35,925 nt of DNA from a virus. Position numbers and translations under genes: made by a program. Within the stretch, counting starts at the first letter, position 1, and each line of letters begins with the position of its first letter. Shown one piece after another: positions 1-7,214 of the stretch. The DNA lies in IMG/VR virus record IMGVR_UViG_3300047450_000086, positions 1-35,925 of that record. One strand, written 5' to 3'. Under the pieces are notes generated by a model, which ran no database searches, had not been told where the DNA came from, and worked only from the letters and a program-made list of their open reading frames with translations.

Positions 1-2928
1 ACCACAGGTAATTCCTACTATGTCAAAGTACTTAATGCCAACAGATTTGCCCTTAAGTCTACCATCGGTCAAAGCGAGGGCGATGACATCACTGATAGTG
101 GAACTGGTCTTCAGTCGTTTGAAAATGCTACTGCTTCTTTCGGTACAACTGATGGTTCTTACACATCAACAATTGCTGTTGGTGAGAAGAAACTCGAAGT
201 TACTGTACCATTTAAGATTCCTCCCGCACTGAAAGGTTTCGATGCAAACTCTGCTGTCAATACTTCTAGAGATGACATCACTATCAATAATCACTTCTTC
301 GCAAATGGCGTAAGAGTAATTTATGATGCTCAAGGTGGAACTGCAATTGGTGGTCTTACTGATGGTAAGGACTATTATGTCATTGTTGTTGATAACAACA
401 TCTTCCAACTTGCTGAAACTCTTGCTGATGCCCAGAACGGTACTGAAATCACACTTACATCAGCACCTGGATCTTCTGAAACTCATCAGTTGATTAGTGC
501 TTCTATGTCTGGTCAGGTTTCTGGTACTGGTACAGTTACTGTTGTCAGTGGTTCTAGACAAGTCGTAGGTTCTAGTGCTGCTTTCCAGAGATTCTATAAG
601 ATTGGTGATACTCTGAGAGTTGTCAATCCTGCAACTACACCAGGAACAATTGTCGAGAAGAGAATTACTGCTATTACTGATGATGATAACCTTCTGGTTG
701 ACACCGACTTTGATTTCAGTGCTAGTAGTTTGACATATCTGATTCCTTCGTTCATCTATGTGCGTCCTGATGGATTCTTCCTCCACAGACCATTTGATGG
801 TGGTATGGAAATCGGTACTTCTAAGTCACCCAATTCCAGAATTTCTAGACAGACTCGTAAGTACTTCCGTTATCAGTCAGGTAAGGGTATCCAGACTTCA
901 TTCGCTATCAACTTCATTCCTCAGATCCCTGCATTATCTGTTTCATATACTCCTTCTGGTGCTGATAGTACAGTTGCTGCTACTGGAGATCTTGATGGAA
1001 ACGTCCTCACAATCGCTGATACTACTGGTCTTCTGGTTGAGATGGATGTTACTGGTAACTCTTCTCTTGGTGCTGGAACTAGAGTTAAGAGAATTCTTAG
1101 TGCAACACAAGTTGAAATTGCACCAGCACTTGATTCTGCACTTACTGGAGACGTTACATTTGAACAACTGAAACTTGCAACAATCACAACTGCGAAACCA
1201 CACAATTTAACTAATGAATTAGAAGTTCGCGTTAAGGATTGTTCAATTGTTGAATATAACACCACTGGATTGATTCATAGCGTACCTGATGAATTTACCT
1301 TCAGATATGTTCTGCCAACGATTCCAACAAATACTGTTGGTGGTGGATTCACAACCGTATCCGTTGTTTCTTGGTCTGGATGTAGTGTTCGTGCTGGTAT
1401 GTTTGATGATCAAAACGGATTCTTCTTTGAATTCGATGGCAATACACTCAACTGTGTAAGAAGATCTTCTGTTCAACAGCTTCCTGGAACTATTTCAGTT
1501 ACGAACGCATCACAGATTATTGATGGTACTAATACGAGATTTGTTTCTCAAATTTCTCCTGGTGATAATATCGTTATTCGTGGAATGACTCATCAGGTTA
1601 TCAAGGTACATGACAATAATCGCCTGACTGTACAACCTTCATACAGAGGTCTTACTGCAACTGATGTTATCTGCACGAAGACAATTGACACCCGTGCTGC
1701 TCAAAGTGAGTGGAATATTGATAAAGCAGATGGTAATGGTCCTTCTGGTTATATTCTGAATCTTGATAAGATTCAGATGTGCTACATGGACTTCTCTTGG
1801 TATGGTGCTGGTAAGATCCGTTTCGGATTTAAGGATCAGAATGGTCACGTCAAGTACGTCCATGAATTCAAGCACAACAACCGCTTGACTGAATCTTACT
1901 TCCGTTCAGGTAACCTGCCTGCGCGTTATGAAGTTGTTAATGGTCCCAACCCATCATATGTTGGAACTCTGTTCCACTGGGGTACTTCAGTTATCATGGA
2001 TGGTACATTCCAGGATGACGAAGCGTACCTGTTCACGGCATCTGGCAACGTTCAGAAGTTTACGAACGCTACCTCACAGAGTGCTAGCACATCACAGAAC
2101 TCGTTCCTCAGAAGCGATTACACTGGATCATGGTGGAATAGAACTTGGTATGTCGTGGTTAGATTCAGCACTTCTGATGCATCTAAGTTCTCAGTTGGTA
2201 CTCTGGTTTATCATGCAAGTACTGCTAATAACTACTTCTTAGAAGGTAGACCTGTTGACTTTAGATCTCGTACTACAAGTAGCTACTATGAAGCATACTT
2301 CCAGTACTTTGAGGGAACTCAATCAGTATTCCCATATAACTACTCAAGTAGAATCAACAGCAACTTAGGAAATCCTGCTGTTTCAAGTGGAACAACTATG
2401 AGCATCGGTGCTCCAGCTGGAGTTGATAACATTATTCCTAGTAACATTCCTCTGATTTCAATCAGACTCGCACCTTCAGTAGACTCTTCTATTACAGGTT
2501 CCTTGGGTCAAAGAGAAATCATTAACAGAATGGCACTTAAACTTGACTCTGTTGGTATTCTTACTACACACGAAACTGAGATTACTCTGATTCTGAACCC
2601 ACAACTTTCTACTGATGAATTCCAGAATGTTGATGATCCTTCACTCTGTCAGTTAGTACAGCATAAAGGTGATGACATTATTACTGGTGGTGCTAAGATT
2701 CTGTCCTTCAGAGCATCTGGTTCTGGTAACGGTCAAACTGCAAGCACCGAATATGATCTGAGTAAACTGAGTGATCTTGGCAACTCAATTCTCGGTGGCG
2801 ATGGTATCTATCCTAACGGACCTGACTTACTTACCGTCATTGCGAACATCGTTGACTCTACCGACGTTAGCATCAGCAACCCATATTCAGTATCTGCCCG
2901 TGTAACCTGGCAGGAATCACAAGCATAA
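1..2928 (+). CDS. Large virion structural protein (tail/baseplate type), 5' end cut by window
   Basis: The frame is open from base 1 to the TAA at 2926-2928, giving 975 residues of C-terminal sequence; the true start lies outside the window. It is rich in Thr, Ser, Gly, Asn and Asp with short beta-strand-like segments and no membrane segment or enzymatic motif. One beta-rich unit appears twice (about 525-715 and 1483-1650), each starting GT(V/I)(T/S)V and including a GD(T/N) turn and a D(D/N)(D/N)xLxV strand. Its place just before the neck genes is where T4-like cyanophages carry large tail or baseplate-associated structural proteins. I do not recognise a specific T4 gene. An internal TTG at 490 and ATG at 508 are not needed as starts because the frame is open upstream. 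Being a virion protein is well supported; the exact role (fibre, spike or wedge) is inference. Confidence 0.75.
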   Translation, partial: TTGNSYYVKVLNANRFALKSTIGQSEGDDITDSGTGLQSFENATASFGTTDGSYTSTIAVGEKKLEVTVPFKIPPALKGFDANSAVNTSRDDITINNHFFANGVRVIYDAQGGTAIGGLTDGKDYYVIVVDNNIFQLAETLADAQNGTEITLTSAPGSSETHQLISASMSGQVSGTGTVTVVSGSRQVVGSSAAFQRFYKIGDTLRVVNPATTPGTIVEKRITAITDDDNLLVDTDFDFSASSLTYLIPSFIYVRPDGFFLHRPFDGGMEIGTSKSPNSRISRQTRKYFRYQSGKGIQTSFAINFIPQIPALSVSYTPSGADSTVAATGDLDGNVLTIADTTGLLVEMDVTGNSSLGAGTRVKRILSATQVEIAPALDSALTGDVTFEQLKLATITTAKPHNLTNELEVRVKDCSIVEYNTTGLIHSVPDEFTFRYVLPTIPTNTVGGGFTTVSVVSWSGCSVRAGMFDDQNGFFFEFDGNTLNCVRRSSVQQLPGTISVTNASQIIDGTNTRFVSQISPGDNIVIRGMTHQVIKVHDNNRLTVQPSYRGLTATDVICTKTIDTRAAQSEWNIDKADGNGPSGYILNLDKIQMCYMDFSWYGAGKIRFGFKDQNGHVKYVHEFKHNNRLTESYFRSGNLPARYEVVNGPNPSYVGTLFHWGTSVIMDGTFQDDEAYLFTASGNVQKFTNATSQSASTSQNSFLRSDYTGSWWNRTWYVVVRFSTSDASKFSVGTLVYHASTANNYFLEGRPVDFRSRTTSSYYEAYFQYFEGTQSVFPYNYSSRINSNLGNPAVSSGTTMSIGAPAGVDNIIPSNIPLISIRLAPSVDSSITGSLGQREIINRMALKLDSVGILTTHETEITLILNPQLSTDEFQNVDDPSLCQLVQHKGDDIITGGAKILSFRASGSGNGQTASTEYDLSKLSDLGNSILGGDGIYPNGPDLLTVIANIVDSTDVSISNPYSVSARVTWQESQA

Positions 2929-2946
2929 TCAAGGAGGAACATTTAA

Positions 2947-3213
2947 ATGAACTTAGACTATTCAATCTCTGGAACAGACGCAACAATGGAAGATCTTGAG
3001 ACCGCCCTTGCGGCGGTCCAATGGGACTTCCACGAAACAGAAGATGCTGATGCTATTGCATCATACAAACTTGCTAGAAAACTTCAAGGTAAATTGAAGA
3101 ATCAACATAATGATAAATTTCATAAAGATGCTGCAGCATTAGAAAAAGTAGACGAGCTCTGGAACAAATATGCACCTCGTCAATTCAAAGAAGCAGCAAG
3201 AACTGTAATTTGA
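2947..3213 (+). CDS. Small hypothetical protein, 88 aa, downstream of structural gene
   Basis: The ATG is preceded by a strong Shine-Dalgarno AAGGAGG at 2931-2937. The gene follows the structural protein by 18 bases and ends 21 bases before a terminator, so it is the last gene of the tail operon. The product is charged and probably helical: an acidic N-terminal third (MEDLETAL, HETEDAD) followed by a Lys-rich part (ARKLQGKLKNQHNDKFHKDA). There are no cysteines and no recognised domain. Its place suggests a late, virion- or assembly-related protein, but I do not recognise the family and assign no function. Confidence 0.75.
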   Translation: MNLDYSISGTDATMEDLETALAAVQWDFHETEDADAIASYKLARKLQGKLKNQHNDKFHKDAAALEKVDELWNKYAPRQFKEAARTVI

Positions 3214-3234
3214 AGCATTAAAAAACATTAAAAA

Positions 3235-3260
3235 GGGGGTCTTACGACCCCCATTTTTTT
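3235..3260. terminator. Bidirectional intrinsic terminator between convergent genes
   Basis: A perfect 7-bp stem (GGGGGTC, loop TTAC, GACCCCC) is followed by seven T on the plus strand and flanked by five A on its left side, which becomes a T run for reverse-strand transcripts. It lies exactly between the forward tail operon (ending 3213) and the convergent reverse operon (ending 3259), so it can end both. Confidence 0.9.
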
Positions 3261-4029
3261 AATTAATTACACCAACTAAAGAATATCTAGTTTTCGTTTC
3301 ATTTTCAGCATCATAACCAGCTGAGTGCCATCTATTTCCTCTATACACTGTTGCACAATTATATTCAGCAGGAATTCTATGGTATCTTTTATAGATTTCA
3401 TTTTCCTCAAAGACTTTCCACTTACTAAAACTTTCTTCTCGATCTAATCTATGCACTAGATCATCATAATGTTCTTTTGGATGCCTATATAATTCTGATG
3501 TTTGATATACATAAGTATCTTTAATCTTCATTTTAAAGAAATCTGTGTAGGTATCTTCAACATCAGTCAAGAAAAGATTAAGTGCATATGTAAACGGATC
3601 TACATGAGGTAAATAATTTGTTTTATATGCAGGCATTTTAGGGTAGAAGCAATTCGTATAATACATAAATGTACAACGTTTTTCATCATATTTAATCATA
3701 TTATTCTGCTTCAAAACTGCATAAAAAGCATGACTAATACCCGTACTAAAAAATTTTGTAGGAATTGGTTGCTGAAATCCAGGTGCTTTACTTCCAGTAA
3801 TAAGATGCTCTTCACCTGCTTCAAGACTCATAGTCCTATCTTCACAAGGAAATTTTAATAAAAACTCCTTCAATTCTTCTGGATACTTAAGAAAATTTTT
3901 GATCTTAAGATATTCTAAACCCTCAACAACATTATGTTCGACTTCAAAGTCAAGATTAACTTCCATAATTCTAGCAATTTCGCTAGAATTATATCTAGGA
4001 ACCTGGGTAATATCAACATCCTTAATCAT
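3259..4029 (-). CDS. Oxygenase-like protein (2OG-Fe(II)/cupin type), 256 aa
   Basis: The protein has the residue pattern of an iron/2-oxoglutarate double-stranded beta helix: HVD at H142/D144 in NYLPHVDPFTYALNL, a distal His at H235 in YRGNRWHSAG, and Arg 248 about 13 residues later. An N-terminal segment (LKIKNFLKYPEELKEF) and a C-terminal segment (YHRIPAEYNCATVYRG) recur in the reverse-strand gene at 33059 and, more weakly, in the neighbour at 4026. Family is judged from these motifs; it resembles the DUF6445-type proteins common in cyanophages, but that name is uncertain. The substrate is unknown. The ATG at 4029 overlaps the upstream stop (ATGA), so translation is probably coupled. It is last in a three-gene operon and ends at the shared terminator. 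Confidence 0.8.
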   Translation of the reverse strand: MIKDVDITQVPRYNSSEIARIMEVNLDFEVEHNVVEGLEYLKIKNFLKYPEELKEFLLKFPCEDRTMSLEAGEEHLITGSKAPGFQQPIPTKFFSTGISHAFYAVLKQNNMIKYDEKRCTFMYYTNCFYPKMPAYKTNYLPHVDPFTYALNLFLTDVEDTYTDFFKMKIKDTYVYQTSELYRHPKEHYDDLVHRLDREESFSKWKVFEENEIYKRYHRIPAEYNCATVYRGNRWHSAGYDAENETKTRYSLVGVIN

Positions 4030-4913
4030 ACAACTGGTGCTCCCTGCATCATTGCATCTAAACCTTCTGAGTTTAACATTCCATCATCGTTTTTAAACTC
4101 AGGAGGAATATTGATAGATCCATCGATAGTATATCGTGCAGATTTATTATCGTAATTTTGCTGAGAGAAAGTATCTCCAGAAAAAAGAATCAATCTATTA
4201 TAAACCGCAGGAATATTAACTAATTTTTTGTAGTAGTTATCTCCCTGCCAATCAGAAAATTTTTCTATATTACTAGTTGGTTGATATTTGTATTGCAAAA
4301 GATCTTGAAACTCTAGTCTGAGATCTGGATCCTCAACACTATTTAAAATGTCTGTAATACCCCAGTATACTTCATCTTCATATTCCATATTATAAAAACT
4401 CATTCCATTTTCATCACCTTCTGCATCGCCAAGAAAAATAGTAAAATTAAAATCAGCTTGCCGTGGATGACATTTCACATTATTACAATTGACTGTCATG
4501 TCTGGATAATATAAACTGCCGTCATATCTGACAGAGTTCATCATTCTACTAATCGACGCAACATCTTTTTCTTTATTATCATCCATAGGGATGTAATTAA
4601 AATCTTTCATCATCTCAATGATAGTCCAAGTCCATTGTTGAGTTAGATTGGAACTAATCAATTGATTATGACCCATGGGTTTCATGAATTTACATTCTTC
4701 TCCTTTCTCCATAATACCGTCCAACAGTTGTTGTCCTGTATCAAAAGGAATAGTTAGAAGATTATCACGAACATTATCTGGATCTTTAAAGAAATTATCG
4801 ACGACTACATAGGAAAGTTTGCCGTATCTAGATTCATTTGCATTGAAAGTATGACCCGACTCAAAGCAAAAGTTATCAAAAAACTTAGTTTTGTCTTTAG
4901 GAAATTCACTCAT
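4026..4913 (-). CDS. Paralogue of the oxygenase-like family with degraded metal site, 295 aa
   Basis: It shares the family layout of its neighbours: N-terminal LSYVVVDNFFKDPDNVRDNL, a central strand region and a C-terminal PAVYNRLILFSGD segment. The iron ligands look broken: where relatives read HxD there is CHPRQAD (H149, D154), and where the distal His should be the sequence is DTFSQQNY, with Gln in place of His. Arg 260 is kept. It may therefore be a non-catalytic partner or have a different fold use; this is inference. The start is the ATG at 4911-4913, five bases beyond the stop of the upstream gene; a TTG at 4919 in the same frame is less likely. It overlaps the next gene by ATGA. Confidence 0.75.
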   Translation of the reverse strand: MSEFPKDKTKFFDNFCFESGHTFNANESRYGKLSYVVVDNFFKDPDNVRDNLLTIPFDTGQQLLDGIMEKGEECKFMKPMGHNQLISSNLTQQWTWTIIEMMKDFNYIPMDDNKEKDVASISRMMNSVRYDGSLYYPDMTVNCNNVKCHPRQADFNFTIFLGDAEGDENGMSFYNMEYEDEVYWGITDILNSVEDPDLRLEFQDLLQYKYQPTSNIEKFSDWQGDNYYKKLVNIPAVYNRLILFSGDTFSQQNYDNKSARYTIDGSINIPPEFKNDDGMLNSEGLDAMMQGAPVV

Positions 4914-4915
4914 GA

Positions 4916-5365
4916 TCAAACTTTAGCTCCTCCATCAGGCAAGAATTGATTTTGGAATTTTTGACTATCCTCCTCAGACAGTTCAGTTGAATTAACTAGG
5001 AAACTTCCTTCAAGAGACACTTCATTTGTCTTATGCTCATCAATAAATTTTTTAAGAATTCCTAGATATGATTCCACAAGTTCTGGATGGGGTTCATACA
5101 CCACATCAATAAATTCGTGTGAAACATTAAATCCCCTATCATTTGACAATGGAAATAATCTGTGAAATTCAACTCGGCATTCTCCAGTTTCCAATGGTTC
5201 ATCATCTTGAGATGATACTTCAACTCGACCAACTCCAACTTGAGTTACTTTAAATGGGTCACTCATAAAATATCCTACACTTTCATTTCCTTCGGGGTCG
5301 ATCATCTCCCTCAAATCGCAAATTGCAGTTTCTGAATTCTTCAGCAAACAAAGTTTAATACTCAT
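4916..5365 (-). CDS. Sm-like (LSm-fold) small protein, copy A, 149 aa
   Basis: The first gene of the reverse operon, with AGGAAAG upstream of its ATG and a sigma-70-type promoter close by. The N terminus (IKLCLLKNSETAICDLREM) matches the start of four other genes in this window (23064, 30130, 35279, 35586), followed by a shared FMSDPFKV strand, a hydrophobic FHRLFPLS segment and a C-terminal strand and helix (FIDVVYEPHPELVESYLGIL). Sm-like proteins of probable cyanophage origin have been structurally characterised and form rings; membership here is judged from this pattern and not from a search. Role unknown; RNA or protein binding is an inference. The C terminus (about 110-149) is an extra, acidic extension absent from the shorter copies. 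Confidence 0.7.
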   Translation of the reverse strand: MSIKLCLLKNSETAICDLREMIDPEGNESVGYFMSDPFKVTQVGVGRVEVSSQDDEPLETGECRVEFHRLFPLSNDRGFNVSHEFIDVVYEPHPELVESYLGILKKFIDEHKTNEVSLEGSFLVNSTELSEEDSQKFQNQFLPDGGAKV

Positions 5366-5386
5366 TTCTTTCCTGTGTGTGATATA

Positions 5387-5415
5387 ATTATAGTATAGAA
5401 TTTATGTCGCGTCAA
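5387..5415 (-). promoter_or_regulatory. Strong sigma-70-type (early) promoter for the reverse operon
   Basis: On the minus strand, TTGACG (5415-5410) and TATAAT (5392-5387) are separated by exactly 17 bases, about 20 bases before the start of the Sm-like gene at 5365. This is close to the bacterial consensus and unlike the NATAAATA late motif of the flanking genes, so the reverse operon is probably transcribed early by host RNA polymerase. Confidence 0.85.
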
Positions 5416-5422
5416 CAAGCTA

Positions 5423-5430
5423 AATAAATT
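5423..5430 (+). promoter_or_regulatory. Possible late promoter, AATAAATT (7 of 8)
   Basis: AATAAATT lies 30 bases before the forward gene at 5461 and differs from NATAAATA at the last base. It is the only candidate I see for the two forward genes of this island. The intergenic stretch is AT-rich, so a chance match is quite possible. Confidence 0.3.
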
Positions 5431-5460
5431 CAGTTACTCACATATTTATAGTTACTGAAA

Positions 5461-5781
5461 ATGACTACAGTTTCGGATATCCCCCTATATGATATAATCA
5501 AAGAGATTGAAGGTGTTCATGGGGAAAATAAACATATGTCAATTGAAATTATTTCAAATGACAATGAAGACGATGATCAACCACATCCACTAGTTAGAGG
5601 TGAGGATGTTGATCGACCAAATGGATGGGAACTAAACGATGGATTTTTATTCTGGTGTGAATTTGAAAATCAGGTTGCTGTTTTTGATACAGTAGCAGCA
5701 ATGCGAAATTGGTTTTTAGTAGATTGCGTCAGAGATAACCCCGAAGATAATACTGATTTCTTAGTACAACAAAATTTTTAG
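5461..5781 (+). CDS. Hypothetical acidic protein, 106 aa
   Basis: An uninterrupted ORF beginning ATGACTACAG with no clear Shine-Dalgarno. The product is strongly acidic (NDNEDDDQ, RGEDVDRP, DNPEDNTD) and has a central aromatic segment (GWELNDGFLFWCEFENQVAV). No domain is recognised. It is followed after one base by the oxygenase gene at 5783, so the two form a unit, and it is divergent from the Sm-like gene at 4916-5365. The start is not well fixed by a ribosome binding site. Confidence 0.65.
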   Translation: MTTVSDIPLYDIIKEIEGVHGENKHMSIEIISNDNEDDDQPHPLVRGEDVDRPNGWELNDGFLFWCEFENQVAVFDTVAAMRNWFLVDCVRDNPEDNTDFLVQQNF

Positions 5782-5782
5782 T

Positions 5783-6370
5783 ATGAAAATAAATAAATTT
5801 TTCCCAAAGGTGGTTGGAGAATTTTCAAACGTATTTGGGACTGATGCCGTTAATAATATGGTTTCTGAAGTAGAAGAATTATCTAAACATGGTACATGGA
5901 GAAATGGATCTCTGAATGTAGAATCTTCACATCAAACAATCCAGACCATACATAGATTGCCAGCGTTTAAACCACTAACAAAAAAAATATTAGAGAACTC
6001 ATCTGAGTTTTTAAAAGCATGTGGATATCATGAGTTTTTAACAAATACTCTTCGTGTTACTAACATGTGGTTTAATGTCTCTGGGAAGGGAGATTATTTG
6101 TTTCCCCACACTCACCCTGGATCAATTTGTTCTGGTGCATATTACATAGATTCTGATGAGTCTCATAAAATTTCATTTTATGATCCATACAAAAATATCA
6201 TAGAGCATCCTCAAGAAATAAATGATATAAGTCTTGACGTAGTTTCAATGCCCTGTAGTATTGATACCATGTATCTTTTCTCTTCGGATTTTCATCACGG
6301 TGTAACTCAACAAAAGTCTGATGCTAGAAAAATTGTAATATCATTCAATTTATGTTTTGCTAGCTGCTAA
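5783..6370 (+). CDS. Putative 2OG-Fe(II) oxygenase, 195 aa
   Basis: The sequence carries the expected metal ligands: H109-T-H111 in YLFPHTHPGS, His 171/172 in FSSDFHHGV, and Arg 182 ten residues later in DARKIVISFN. The strand pattern (VTNMWFNVSGKGDYLFPHTH, then SGAYYIDS) is like the small oxygenases (TIGR02466 type) frequent in T4-like cyanophages. Such enzymes use 2-oxoglutarate and O2 to hydroxylate a substrate; the substrate here is unknown. The start ATG follows the stop of the preceding gene by one base. It lies in the accessory island, 13 bases before the terminator at 6384. A different beta-helix fold without iron remains possible. Confidence 0.75.
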   Translation: MKINKFFPKVVGEFSNVFGTDAVNNMVSEVEELSKHGTWRNGSLNVESSHQTIQTIHRLPAFKPLTKKILENSSEFLKACGYHEFLTNTLRVTNMWFNVSGKGDYLFPHTHPGSICSGAYYIDSDESHKISFYDPYKNIIEHPQEINDISLDVVSMPCSIDTMYLFSSDFHHGVTQQKSDARKIVISFNLCFASC

Positions 6371-6379
6371 TATAGGATT

Positions 6380-6387
6380 TATAAATA
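6380..6387 (+). promoter_or_regulatory. Late promoter TATAAATA upstream of gene 13
   Basis: An exact match to the T4 late consensus TATAAATA, 32 bases before the gp13 start, in position to drive the 13-14-15-16 operon. It would be used by RNA polymerase carrying gp55 (encoded at 24135). It overlaps the left arm of the terminator hairpin at 6384. Confidence 0.85.
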
Positions 6388-6414
6388 CCTCTAGGAAACT
6401 AGGGGTATTTTTTT
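6384..6414 (+). terminator. Intrinsic terminator closing the accessory island
   Basis: An 11-bp stem (AATACCTCTAG / CTAGGGGTATT, one T-G pair) with a GAAA tetraloop is followed by five T. It would end transcripts of the genes at 5461-6370. Because the late promoter lies on its left arm, transcripts started there (expected near 6393) lack that arm and would not form the hairpin. Confidence 0.85.
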
Positions 6415-6418
6415 ATTC

Positions 6419-7213
6419 ATGGCACGACCCTCAACACGCCAGGAGCTAATTGATTACTGCTTAAGGAAATTAGGTTTTCCCGTCCTAGAGATTAACGTAG
6501 ATGATGATCAGATTGAGGATCTTGTGGATGATGCTATTCAATTCTTCCAAGAGCGTCATTTTGATGGAAGCATCAAAACATTTTTAAAACTAGAAGTTAC
6601 TGAGCAGATGATTACTGACGCGAAAGCGAACAGTACAATTTCTGGTACAGATTTTAAGGAGCAGAACAACTATGTTACTGTCCCTGAGCATGTTCTCGGA
6701 GTAACTCAGGTATATGCTTATGACAATAGTTCATCAGCAGTATCAGGAAACATCTTCAGCATGAAGTATCAGTTGTTCCTGAATGATTTCTATAACTTTG
6801 GTTCAATGGAAATCCTGAACTATTATATGGTAAAGCAATATCTTGAAACTCTTGATTTTGTTATTGGTAACTTTAAACCAGTAAGATTTAATAAGAGAGA
6901 AAATAGATTATATATTGATACTGACTGGGATAACATCACACCTGGACAGCATTTGATTCTTGACTGCTATAGGATGATTGATCCTACCAATGCATCAGAA
7001 GTTTATAATGACAAATGGTTGAAGAGATATCTCACCGCTCTGATTAAACGTCAGTGGGGTCAGAACTTGATTAAGTTTAAAAACGTAGCACTTCCTGGTG
7101 GAACAACTCTAAACGGTAGAGAGTTCTATGAGGATGCTCAACGTGAGATTCAAATGATCATGGATGACTTCAAGTTAGAATACGAGTTACCACCACTAGA
7201 CATGATCGGATAA
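6419..7213 (+). CDS. 13: Neck protein gp13
   Basis: First gene of the neck operon. The 264-residue product begins MARPSTRQELIDYCLRKLG and continues with the acidic VDDDQIEDLVDDAIQFFQER helix that I recognise as typical of cyanophage gp13 (T4 gp13 is 309 residues, so this form is shorter). With gp14 it completes the filled head and makes the neck to which the tail joins. The order 13-14-15-16-17 downstream is the T4 order. The start is fixed by the N-terminal motif and by the late promoter 32 bases upstream; it has no strong Shine-Dalgarno. gp14 follows after one base. Confidence 0.93.
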   Translation: MARPSTRQELIDYCLRKLGFPVLEINVDDDQIEDLVDDAIQFFQERHFDGSIKTFLKLEVTEQMITDAKANSTISGTDFKEQNNYVTVPEHVLGVTQVYAYDNSSSAVSGNIFSMKYQLFLNDFYNFGSMEILNYYMVKQYLETLDFVIGNFKPVRFNKRENRLYIDTDWDNITPGQHLILDCYRMIDPTNASEVYNDKWLKRYLTALIKRQWGQNLIKFKNVALPGGTTLNGREFYEDAQREIQMIMDDFKLEYELPPLDMIG

Positions 7214-7214
7214 G

